Source of the DNA: Uloborus plumipes
Lineage: Eukaryota; Arthropoda; Arachnida; Araneae; Uloboridae
DNA length: 64,000 nucleotides
Direction: 5' to 3'
NCBI GenBank assembly: GCA_038373865.1
Contig: JAXGGA010000088.1
Span: forward strand, 288,875 to 352,874
Below, piece by piece: positions 11,931-22,435 of this stretch (position 1 is the first letter of the stretch; the number at the start of each line of letters is the position of its first letter). The notes under the pieces were generated by a model that was not told the origin of the DNA, made no database searches, and saw only the letters and a list, made by a program, of their open reading frames with translations. Both the position numbers and the translations under genes were made by a program.

Positions 11931-14096
11931 GGGGAAAACCGCCTATATTGGACCACTGCCTAAATTGGACCTCGGGCTTAAAATCTAGTACAGAGATCTA
12001 TGCTACACTTTAACGGTAGAAATATAAAGTTTTAGGAACAAAATCAATATGTATGAAGTTTCACCAGTCTTCGAACTGCGTAGCGTGAGTTACGGCATGA
12101 TTTATGTTGAAAACGTGTAAAATCTTATTTTGCGGACTTGTACCTAGTAAGATAGTACTAAAACTTGTAAGCTGAGGTAAACTGCTGTTATAGCATGATA
12201 ATCTGTGTTTAATACGGATTACATCTATGTATTTACATGCGCGATTGTGATAATTTTTGACAGAGAAATAAGCTGAAGAATAAAAAATGGCATGTTTTCC
12301 TTTATTGGACCGAAGAAATTTTCCTATATTGGACCGGTGGTCCAATTTAAGAATATAATTTTAAGCAAATTTTTTGTTAATTGTAACATAAAATTATCTC
12401 ATCAGTGACTCATCTGATTAATAGCGTAGTTAAGTTTATTTTAAGCATACTTTAACACCTATTCGCGATATTCATTCTTTTATCAAGCACATTTTCTAGA
12501 AGCTGCAATTCTTAAACTATATGTTTTTTTTTTTCTTTTCTATTAAGCTGCAGTTTCAGGTTGTTAAACATAGTTATCAATTTAAATAAAATTTGTGCTG
12601 GTTTACAGAGAAGCCAAAATATGAAATTCTTCGATTTGTTCGAAAAGATTTTAAAAAGAAACAATTTATATGCTAATTAAATATTCAATGTAAATGAAGC
12701 CGGCCTTTTAACTGTCTTAAATCCCCAAAATGTATTGACGTATAAAGGTAAAAACCAGTTTGGAGCAGTAATGCGTGGTGAGCATGTTATAAGCACACTG
12801 GCTATTTGCTGCATGAGTGCAACAGAATTGCTAGCCCCCTCTCCCTCCCCCATGCTTATTTTCAAAAGATTACGTTCCATGCATGAGCTTATCGTAAAAG
12901 CACCCCTGGTGAGCAATATGCTTGCTCAAGAAAAGGTTGGATTACAAACGATAATTCAGACAATTAATACAACATTTCATCAAAACCGTTAAGCCAAGCA
13001 ATGTAAAGAGAATGTTCTTCTATTAATAGATAGGCACAGCACTTACATAAAGAACATAGATGCAGTAAACTTGGCTAACGAGAGCGGTATAATAATTCTT
13101 TCTCTTTAAGCACACCCCATGCAAGTAGATAAGGTATTTATTCAGTCTCTATCTACATATTTTAATCGAGCATGTGATGCATGGATGCGAGAACATCTAA
13201 TGAGATCCATTACCCAATATCGCGTAGAACTGTTTTGTAACTCTTATGGGCAAACCACAATAAAGGTCATGGCAAATGTTGTGAATTGATTCCAGAGAAC
13301 AGGAGTTTGGCCTGTTGATTGACATGCGTTTAATGGCATTGACTTGGCTGGATCAGAGTTAGAGGTAAGTAGTCCAGATAAAACTACTCAAAGTGAACAG
13401 GCTACATGTTCGGTGTAAGTTGTACTGCTGTACACCATATTCAAAAACTAAGACTTAAAATAGTACAAGCTCTGCCGAATCAACGGATAGTTCTCATCAA
13501 AGCATGATTTTCAACTCCATCTATGATTTTGTAAAGCCCCGGCTCACATATCACCTTACCTAAAAATTTGAAAGAACAAAAAGGAAGGCTATCTCAGCAA
13601 TCATTCTTTTCGCCGTATGAAAGAAGCATAGAACATAAAAAGTCACACAAGAAGAAGCAAGAAACTGCACAAAACAACTGTTATTTCAATATTTACCATA
13701 GAGATAAAGGGCAAAACATGATTAAGTGCATGAAATGCCTTTGGTGAGTTTATCAACACTGCCTAAGTGAGACCGAAGCAAAAGAAATTCTATTGCAAAT
13801 CCTAGAAAAAAAGATGTATGGTTCAAATATAAATTACTCTATGATTTTCTGGCATGGTCCAATTTAGGAAGCGCGTGGTTCAATCTAGGCGCATATATTC
13901 CTAAATTGGACTTTTGCAACTTTTTGTAAGATAATTTTTTAAAAATTAATTTCCATATTTTTAGAAAATATAAGCTCTTAGGGCGGTTCCTGATTAAATT
14001 TAGCTTAAGATGCGTTATTTTGTATTTTTGTTTTGCTCCACATTGAGCGACACAGGCCTCCTATTCTTAGGGGGTCCAATAAAGGCGGTCTTTCCC
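11931..14096 (+). mobile_element. Pogo-like DNA transposon relic
   Basis: Ends GGGGAAAACCGCCTATATTG and (complement) GGGAAAGACCGCCTTTATTG are flanked by TA. Motif copies (TATATTGGACC, AAATTGGACC) occur at both ends, near 11951-11985 and 12302-12345 on the left and 13855-13912 and 14070 on the right. The interior carries fragments of a pogo/Tigger-family transposase. Its insertion inside a MITE whose two halves are still legible dates it as younger than that MITE. Confidence 0.85.
13113..13400 (+). pseudogene. Pogo/Tigger-family transposase fragment
   Basis: The reading starting HPMQVDKVFIQSLSTYFNRA, continuing with DAWMREHLM and ending near RTGVWPVD and LAGSELE, fits the C-terminal end of the DDE endonuclease domain of pogo/Jerky-type transposases (typically HPLQPLDVxxFGPLK ... 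ITxxN). In-frame stops (after MANVVN and after WPVD) and loss of recognisable upstream catalytic blocks make it a pseudogene. Assigned from motif memory, not alignment. Confidence 0.7.
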
Positions 14097-14252
14097 TAGC
14101 TAAATTTTACGGCAATAAGCTAAAATTGCTTGCTTTCCAGTAAGAAACGCTAAAATTCTTAGTTTTACAGTTTATTGCATGCATTTTACAGTTTTGAATT
14201 GGAACCTCGGCTACCAGAATTGTAAAAACAACAGTTCATTTTTTGGAGTGTA

Positions 14253-15029
14253 ATAATCGCTTACTCTTCCTCTACCTTGAAGACTTCTCATCTGCATGGG
14301 ACTGATCGGATGAGTCGTAGGAAGAATTCTTTACTCAGTCAACACAAAGTAGTGACCCCTGATAGTATGAAAGTGATGTTGGTTCACTTTTCATAATGTC
14401 CATGCTCATCTTATTCCATTAGCTTCGCTTTAGATTAAGGCTGGCATTGTTTTTACGTCGTTTCAAATATTTGATCGTGAGGGTTAGTATTTTGTAACCT
14501 GGCTCCTGATTAAGAAAGTGCTGTAACGAAACGTAAAACTGAAATTTAATATTTAGGTTGTTGCACTTAATATTACTCCCTAGTTTGATCCTACGACACG
14601 TATCAGAATCATCCTGGGATGTTCAATTAAAATCAAATATTTGCTACTGGATAGTGGGAAGTAGCTTCATATTCAAAATATCAATATAATTTTGAGCACG
14701 CCAAATATTCCTCTTAAAATATCAGCGATAATCACCGTGGTCTGAAACACAGCCACTAATTATCTGGTAAAAAGGATGCTTCTTGCCAGGGAATTATACG
14801 ATAGTGCAATAATGAAAAAAAAATCTAAATAAGTAGCAATCCAAAGATCGTTGTGAAACATGTTTTTGGACACAAAAATTATTTAACTTTATGTCCTCGC
14901 TTTCCAAACATTAAGTCTTCAAGTCTGCCGAAATTTTGAAAAAAGTCGCTAAATTTAGCTGGAGTTTCGCCGAGTAATGGAATACATATTTCACACGCTT
15001 TTCAGATAGATGTGCTGCTACATGCAGAG
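14253..15029. other. Intergenic DNA, nothing recognised
   Basis: No supported gene or repeat ends. Confidence 0.5.
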
Positions 15030-16045
15030 GGGTCATTCCATGTCAAGTGTCCCAAATTTCGAGAAAATCCCCACTCGACCACCTCCGATTTTGATGAAAA
15101 TTTTTTTGGATGTACATATAAGACTTGCATGAAACCATACCAAATTATAGCTCTATAAGCCTTATGGTTTAGCCAATAAAAATTATTGAAAAAAGGCCCC
15201 TTTTTCGTGTCTTGAAAAAAATGACCAAATCGTCAAGTTTGTGCTTTTATTGCTCGCGACCTAAGACGATTATCAGGCTCAAATTTAGTGATTCTGATCA
15301 CTGTTTGGGGTATAATAGCCTACTTGTGTAATAAAAGCTCCATATACTGTAGATTTTTTGAAATTTGCTGCCAAAGTTGGTAAAAAATCGCATTATGGCA
15401 AATTTTAACCATACGGTATCAGCTTGTATCTGCTGAGAGAATGACTTTCTGAAGCTAATTCTTTCCTCGTTTGTAGCCTGATAGTTCGTCAGAAAGGTGT
15501 GCAAGTGGCATCTCGATAGCTAAAATAATTGCTGAATTATGCGAGTTGAAGTTCCAGTCAATTCGTTTTAAAAATTTACAGGAGCTATTGTACTTTTGTT
15601 CTGATGAAAAAACCCTTTTTTAGATGTTTTTGAACTTTAGTTTTTGTGTGCGCATCCGTAAAAACTCAAGAAACGGCAGAAAATAAAGTTTCGTTTTTAA
15701 CAAAAAAATTTATCTTCTTATCACTTCTATAAGAGCTTGAGTCTTTTCCTACGTGTTATTTTTAAGCTCTTGAAACAGAATTTCGGATGATATGTCACTT
15801 GGTAAGATATCATTAATATTTTAAATTCATAAAAAGCATTGTTTCCTTTTCAAAAAAATAAAAATAAAAATAATTAATAAATGAGATAAATAATAAATAA
15901 AACAGTTAATATGGTGTGTACGTGATAAAAAAAATATGTATAATAGGACTGCAGAGCCATTTTTCTAAAAAGCGATAACGAAAGTTTTCGATAGAGTTGA
16001 ATATTGCAATTATTTCCACCGTGTAAATAAATGATAACAATAGTA

Positions 16046-17739
16046 GGGTGAGTTCTGGTAAGTGCGTACCCTTTTTTTCAAAGTTCATGTTCTCAAGGAT
16101 GCTGCTCTGTTGAAAAATCTTGTACACTCAAAACTTTTTTTTAGTTTTCTTTCCAGATCCTTTACTAAGATTTTCAAGCATATAATACGTTAAATAAACC
16201 ATAAGTATAGGTTTTGTGACCTGCTTTATGACACCTATTCTAAGGTACGCACTTTCCCTACCTAGCGGGGTAAGTGCGTCCACCTTAAATTATGTGAATA
16301 TGAGCAGGAAAAAACTTCTGGCACATATTAAATATGTTAGGTAGTTGCCTTGGGATAATACCTAATACTAGAGATCAGCACTTGCTTGCATGGATGAAAC
16401 GCAATCAGTGATATCCCACGTGTCTTGCGAACAACTGTGATTTGAAGATTGAGAGAGTTGCGTCTGTGATTCTTCCTCTGTCCTTTTAATAAGACCAAGT
16501 GAGCAAATGTAAGTTGTTTTCATTTAGTAAACATCACTTATAGTCTACATAGCTTATTTTGGTTTAATACATTAATCAGTCTGTGTTTAAGCCAGGGTTC
16601 GCACTTACCCCTTCTTAAATGTAAGATGAGACATGCCAATAGCGTTGTTCTAAATGCATACCCCTGTGATTTTCTTTAATTCTATTTGTATAGTAGATCA
16701 TTAGGTGGTGACCTGAGTGAATAATTCGTTTTTTTTTTCTTTTTTTTTTTTTTGAATAAATACGGTTTAAAATTTTTTTTTATTAGAATCAGCAGCAGTA
16801 AGAAAAAACACAAAATAAAGAGCAAAAAAAGAAAATAATTGATCATGATATGATACTTGTACTTTTTTTTTTCTTGTACATTGAAATAGTTTTTCACAAG
16901 GTGTTCTTAATTTTTTTAAATATAATTTATTCATTACTCCACCTTCGTTTTTTGAATCAGTTGGTTCCTTATTGAGTGTTTCACTTAATTTCATTGCTTC
17001 ATTTGTCATTCTGGTTTAAATTAAGTATAGCTTATGATCGCTATTTTCAACGAAAAATTTACTAACTGATATCTAAAAGCCAATATATTTCAGAGGTAAT
17101 GAATAAAATTGAAATCTTATGCCGCATTCAATGTAAATATAAATACTTGATGGAAATGACGTCGGATTTATAATTGGCTTATAAAAGAGTTATAGGCAAA
17201 ATTAAAGGTGAATTACGAGAGTCGGATTTTCCAAGTAATGGTACACACTTGCCTCATCATAATGGTACACATAATAGTACGCATAATAGTACCCATATGC
17301 CTCATGATAGTGGTACGCACTTGCCCCATCATAATGGTACGCACTTACCCCCACCTTACTTTAAAGAAAGGGAAAGTGCGTACCGTCATATAAACAAATT
17401 TTAGTTTGAGTATTTGATAAAAATACCCCAGGTATGTTATTAGTAGCTATTACTCAAAAGAAACAACTTGCATTTCTTGATTTCAATTGCTTGATATGAC
17501 TACAAGAGAAACTGAAACAAAACCTTCTGAATCTTTACTTTAGAGTTTTTTTGAAGACATTTAAGTTGTCTCTGATTGTGTTTCGTCTATTGAATCCAGG
17601 CCTGAATTCTACTTATTGAAATTATCATTAGACAGTTATCTAACATAGTCGATGTGTTGCAGAAGCTATTTTAGGACAGTGTTCATATAATTCCCAGTGG
17701 ACGCACTTACCCCGTGGACGCACTTACCAGAACTCACCC
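16046..17739. mobile_element. Element B: TA-flanked transposon with GTAAGTGCGTACC motifs
   Basis: Ends GGGTGAGTTCTGGTAAGTGC and the matching complement are flanked by TA. The 1.7-kb element lies in the loop of foldback A. Motif GGTACGCACTT or its complement recurs near both ends (16057, 16236, 16265, 16593, and a cluster at 17240-17385, then 17698 and 17716). There is no recognisable transposase. Architecture resembles the elements at 156-1841 and 11931-14096. Confidence 0.8.
17236..17386 (+). repeat. Clustered repeat of the element-B end motif
   Basis: GGTACACACTTGCC(T/C)CATCATAAT-type units of about 24 bp, with shorter ATAGTAC units between, occur five to six times. One frame reads as repeats of GTHLPHHN, but the pattern is better explained as an array of transposase-binding motifs than as a protein. 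Confidence 0.75.
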
Positions 17740-19589
17740 TAATTGAAAATATGATAAGTAGTAATTGAAAATCCATTCTTTATACTGCCGAGGATGTGTC
17801 TAGATATTCAGCCTATGATTACAATTTGCCCATAAACAAAAATGATGAAAAATGGGAAAATACTTTTTATGACCTTGAAACATTAATGACCTACAACCTA
17901 GCCAAGTGACATATCATTCGAAATTACGTTTCAAGAGCTTAAAAATAACACATAGGAAAAGACTCAAGCTCTTATAGCAGTGATTAGAAGATAATTATTT
18001 TTGTTAAAAACGAAACTTTATTTTTTGCCATTTCTTGAGATTTTATGGATGCGCACTCAAACACTAAAGTTCAAAAATATCTAATAAAGGGTTTTTTCAT
18101 CAGAACATAAGTACAATAGCTCCTGCAAATATTAACAGAACAAATTGACATCAACTTTTGAGGTCTATGTCTTTTTTTCTTTGATTTAACGTTGAATGAC
18201 GTACTAATTTTTGATCTGCAATATCCCCTTGAAACTAGTTTGTCTCAAAAATAAAAATAACGTTTTTTAGTTAAGAAAAGTGTCTTCTTTCCAATGATGT
18301 AAAGAAAATTGAAATTCAAAATGACCCTTTTGAGATATTGCCCTTTGAAATTGAGACAAAATTGAGAAAAAAGAAATTTGACTGGAATTTCAACTCGCAT
18401 AATTCAGCAATTATTTGAGTTATCGAGATGCCACTTGCACACCTTTTGGACGAACTATCAGGCTACAAACGAGGATAGAATTAGCTTCAGAAAGTCATTC
18501 TCTCAGCAGGTACAAGCTGATAACGTATGGTCAAAATTTGCCAAAATACGATTTTTTACCAACTTTGGCAGCAAATTGCCAAAAATCTACAGTGCATGGT
18601 GCTTTTGTTACACAAGTAGGCTATTTTACCCTAAACAATGATCAGGATCACCAACTTTGATCCTGATAATCGTCTTAGGTCGCGAGCAATAAAAGCACAA
18701 ACTTGACGATTTGGTCATTTTTTTCAAGACACGAAAAAGAGGCTTTTTTTCAATAATTTTTATTGGCTAAACCATAAGGCTCATGGAGCTATAACTTGGT
18801 ATGGTTTCATGCAAGTCTTATATGTACACTAGGGTGATTCAAAAAAAATTTTTTTTGAATTTCTCTGGTCTTACCCCGCAGTTTTTTTACACTATTCATG
18901 AATGTGATGTATGTAAAATTTTAGCTCAATTGAATAATATTTAGAGGTCGCTCAACGCGATCGAATTCTGTTGAAAATTAGCAATTTCGAGAGTTGGAGT
19001 ATATAGCTTCATTACCCGAAATAATATTATTCTTCATATAAAATGAATAACTTAAAACGTTAGTTTACTCTACTAAGTAATTAGTCAATAAAATAATAGC
19101 TCAAAGTGAGTTGTAACGATTACCCCCTCCCCCCCCCCCCCCTTCGCTCCAAAGCTGCATTATCTCTTACCTGAGTTTGGGTAGAAAATGCAGCTGCAAG
19201 CTCGGGCTGTGGTTTCTGTTTTCTTTTCGGTTGTTTGAGGTGTATGAGTTTATTTGGCTAAAACACCTAGCATCCACTCTAGACAGGGCCCAGTAAGTGA
19301 CAGAAAGCCACTAGCTGCTACAGTAGAAAGTATGGGTCAAAATGGGGAGGATTTGACAACGTCCATAAAAGGGTAAATGTAAACTATTCGCTCTGAATTG
19401 GCCGTTAACTTACCAAAGTCGTTTAAATCTAGGACTTCCTTTGATAGTTCACTGGAACGAAACACTTATGCAAAATATATTGGGAAAATGAAGGATGATC
19501 GGCAGGTTTCATACCAGTATTAGTATCAGGACCATAAGCATTGATGATTTAATTCTGGGTTCTAGTAAATTAGTCAGGCATTGGAATTC

Positions 19590-20690
19590 CTACTAAAAAT
19601 GCTGCTATACGATAACCAGTTAGATAAATGGGAACTTACTGAGCTCGTACGTGGTATGTGTTTCAATACGACATGCATTGCCGGTACTAAAGTTGGAGCA
19701 TGTTTGAACTTGGGAAAATAAACTAGGGAAGCAACTTTTATATTGTGCTTTCCGCCATTATATTTTAGACATTGTGTTTTCTGTGGTATTACAACCGAAA
19801 TCTATTCTACTCTTGGTCTCTCGGTATTTTAACCGATAAACCAAGAAATAGGTAGAATTGGGGTATTTGATTGCGTGCAGTGTCAGATGCGATGTTCACG
19901 CAATTGCGTGGAACCATCCACTGCCATTGGATCTACAATACTGCTTTTTAAGAGGTTTTAGCAATCATAGTTCAGAATAAAACATTCTAATTTTAAACCT
20001 AGAGTGAGGAACGATGAGGTTGAGGAGTTGGTAGCACATTCAGAGCAACGTGCAACTAGTAATGGAAGTTGCGCAAAGTTAACTTCTGATGACCCATGTA
20101 AAAAAAGTGTCCAAGGGAGATACTAGAGCTTAGTGCAATTTTCTTGAGCAGAGCACCATCTCTTGGTGTATGTTTTCGTGTCCCAGGAGTGGTTCCTCGT
20201 GTTATATCTGTGTTAAAGATTCTTTATGGCTTCAAGTTATGGATATTTCCCAATCACTTCAAACTTGCAGCTGGACAAACAAAAGGTATTCGTAACATAT
20301 GAATGTGATTTCTTTCACATTCTTATCGTTAATGGGAAAGAATATCTAAGAGCTGGGCTCCCAGCAACCCTTTTTGTGCAAGCACTAAGAAATGATTTGG
20401 AATATTTTTAGCGTCCTTATTCATTTAAAGAAGAAACTCAAAATATATCAGCTGTTTGATCCTGAGCATTCGAATCTTTAAGATAGCTACCAACAAGGCT
20501 TTATACTACCAAAGAAACTGAGGATAGTAAACGACAATACGGAGCGTGGCATGGCCCTTATTGAAGCATTTGTTAAGACTATCACTAACGACGAAAAATA
20601 AAGACCGTGTCTTCTTCAAGTGGTACAGGAACACAGAAAAGGTTTCAAAGTTGCAAAAAAGTAACCTTAAAAAGTATTGCAAGAATTAAT
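19590..20690 (+). pseudogene. Decayed transposase-like coding region of element C
   Basis: Fragments in several frames read LLYDNQLDKWELTELVRGMC then FNTT and GTKVGACLNL, later GSTILLFKRF, and near 20550 TERGMALIEAFVKTITNDEK followed by LLQVVQEHRKGF. From memory, this order resembles a multicopy uncharacterised protein family in arthropod and cnidarian genomes (CFDTT...GACVLLE...NAERGVALI...LLQVV) that behaves like a transposase; I cannot name its superfamily. Many stops and frameshifts separate the pieces, so no product is expected. Confidence 0.5.
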
Positions 20691-20929
20691 GAGCGAATTA
20701 CTATATATTTAATGTATTTAAATTTGCTTTTTATATTTTTTCCGTATTTGATTAGTTTTCATACTTTTCTGCATTTCATTGGTTTTTCAGACCTATAGTT
20801 CATTTTGTGATTACACGCTTTTTTTCTTCGGAGATATAAAAAAGCAATAAAGTAACTTTATTATTATTATTTAAGTTTGCATTTGTGCCACTATCATAAA
20901 ATTTGAAGTACTCCTTAATGTAAATATAG

Positions 20930-21370
20930 TTTACTAAAATTTTGGACGAATAATTCAGTGTATATAAAGGGCCTAAATAAGACGGTAAGACGAATAAAAA
21001 TACAAAGGCTACTTTTTTCTATAGATATCATTTACGATCACGTTTTTGTCAATATTACGAATTTTCAAGGCGTTTGAGCGACCTCTAAATATTAATATAT
21101 TTTGCCAAAATTTTGCACAAATAATCAGTGTATATAGGGACACAAAATAAGAGGGTAAGACGCACAAGAGTACAAAGGCTACTTTTTTCTATATATATCA
21201 TTTACGATCACGTTTTTGTCAATATCACAAAATTTCAAGGCGTTTGAGCGACCTCTAAATATTAATATATTTTGCCAAAATTTTGCACAAATAATCAGTG
21301 TATATAGTGGCACAAAATAAGAGGGTAAGACGCACAAAAATACAAAGTTTATTTTTTTCCATACATTTCT
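20930..21370 (+). repeat. 170-bp tandem repeat, about 2.6 units
   Basis: TTTTGxACxAATAATxCAGTG followed by TACAAAGGCTAC, TTTACGATCACGTTTTTGTC and GCGTTTGAGCGACCTC recurs with a period of 170 bp (for example CGTTTGAGCG at 21071 and 21241). Units two and three are more alike than unit one. Confidence 0.9.
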
Positions 21371-21460
21371 GAATCACCCTAATGTACACCCAAAAAAAAT
21401 TTCATCGAAATCGGAGGTGGTCGCGTGGGGATGCCTCGTACACTTGACATGGAATAACCC

Positions 21461-22024
21461 AGAGGGGAAATTGTCACCGGAAGATTGGTACCTTCAATTT
21501 CTTGCCAACTTGTCGCTTTTCTTAAAATTCATTCAGACTTTATATCTCGATAACTGGTTAACTAGGACAAATAATTTTTTCGTCAACATAATTTCTCATT
21601 AGACTCTTTCGATTGCTTCTTATTTAATTTTTTCGTTATTATACCATTTGTGTGGTTTCCAGGTTAGGAGAGAGTCGGGAAGAATGGAAACTCGGAACAA
21701 ATATGGAACAACTGCATTTACAGACCGAAATAAACTATAAAAAAATACTTCTAGTTTCTTCAGTAGATGTAGTTGATTTGATTATAATCTGCTGCAACTT
21801 CTGAACATGCTAGAAATAATTTTTCCTATTTTCTTCACTATATAAATGCAGCTGTCTCATCAATCTTTCAACTCTGTCATTCCTCCCAAGTCTCTCATAC
21901 CTCTTTACGTAATCAGTTTCAGTCAGCTTCTAATAGTACGAGATGCGACTTCTATTTACCTACCTTTATCGATTTTTCTAATAAGTTGTACACAAAAATG
22001 AAGGTAAAAATATTAAAAACATGA
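21461..22024. other. Intergenic DNA, nothing recognised
   Basis: No supported feature. Confidence 0.45.
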
Positions 22025-22435
22025 TAGCCTAACGCTGTATAAGCAAAAGTGGTTCAATCATAGGGCTGTGGCAATTTTAAAATTTCAATAGTTGAGTAAT
22101 ACTGCAGATTATCTGCTGGTATCTTCACAGTAAAGAAGAAATTTGGCAGAAAGCTACAAAATTTCTGCAAATTTCTCGCAGAATTTTTTAAAGACACGTA
22201 ATTTTTAAAACCCATAATCATTTTCATGCGAAAATGTCAAGTTTTGAACAAGAATAAGCGTTATTTGAGTGAAATTTAGATCTACTTCTAATTTTCAAAA
22301 ATCTACGGAAAATTTGCGGATTCCTGCAAAATTTAAAGATACCTGCAGAAAATCTGCATAATTACTCAATTGTTGAAACTTCAAATAGCCACAACCCTGT
22401 GATTGCAGCACTTTTGCTTAGACAGCCCTATGCTA
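22025..22435. repeat. Foldback repeat with ~180-bp inverted arms
   Basis: TATAAGCAAAAGTGGTTCAA (left, 22038) pairs with TGCAGCACTTTTGCTTAGAC (right, from 22404), and pairing continues inward through GGCTGTGGC, AATAGTTGAGTAAT and TGCAGATTxTCTGC. TA occurs at both ends. No coding content. Confidence 0.8.

Larger units (their letters stand above)
11820..14250. repeat. MITE copy 2, inverted relative to copy 1 and split by an insertion
   Basis: The segments 11820-11930 and 14097-14250 read as the complement of the MITE at 4136-4452, in the right order and without gap at the split (GTATAATATA then GCTAAATTTTACGGCAATAAG). The 2.2-kb pogo-like element sits exactly at the break. The right end GGAGTG is followed by TA. 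Confidence 0.8.
18832..21379 (+). mobile_element. Element C: DNA transposon relic inside the right arm of foldback A
   Basis: Ends GGGTGATTC...GAATCACCC are flanked by TA, and the arm of foldback A continues in register on either side (ATGTACAC before, ATGTACACCC after). GAGCGACCTCTAAATATT near the right end has an inverted partner at about 18940. The interior has a decayed transposase-like reading and three 170-bp tandem units. Confidence 0.8.
15030..21460. mobile_element. Long foldback element A, broken by two younger insertions
   Basis: The left end GGGTCATTCCATGTCAAGTG is matched in reverse at the right end (21441-21460). Roughly 1-kb arms are inverted copies: left 15030 to about 15830; right about 17880 to 18830 continuing at 21380-21460. 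Shared words on opposite strands include TTCTGAAGCTAATTCTTTCC at about 15450 and its complement near 18483. The left arm lacks about 200 bp present in the right arm near 18150-18350. AGAG flanks both ends and may be the target duplication. Both arms hold a short open reading that includes NYQATNE; it is not recognised. Confidence 0.85.

Noticed and set aside
18378..18641. 87-codon frame shared by both arms of foldback A (NYQATNE)
   Set aside because: Conserved only because the arms are duplicates; the left-arm copy is shorter and no protein family fits.
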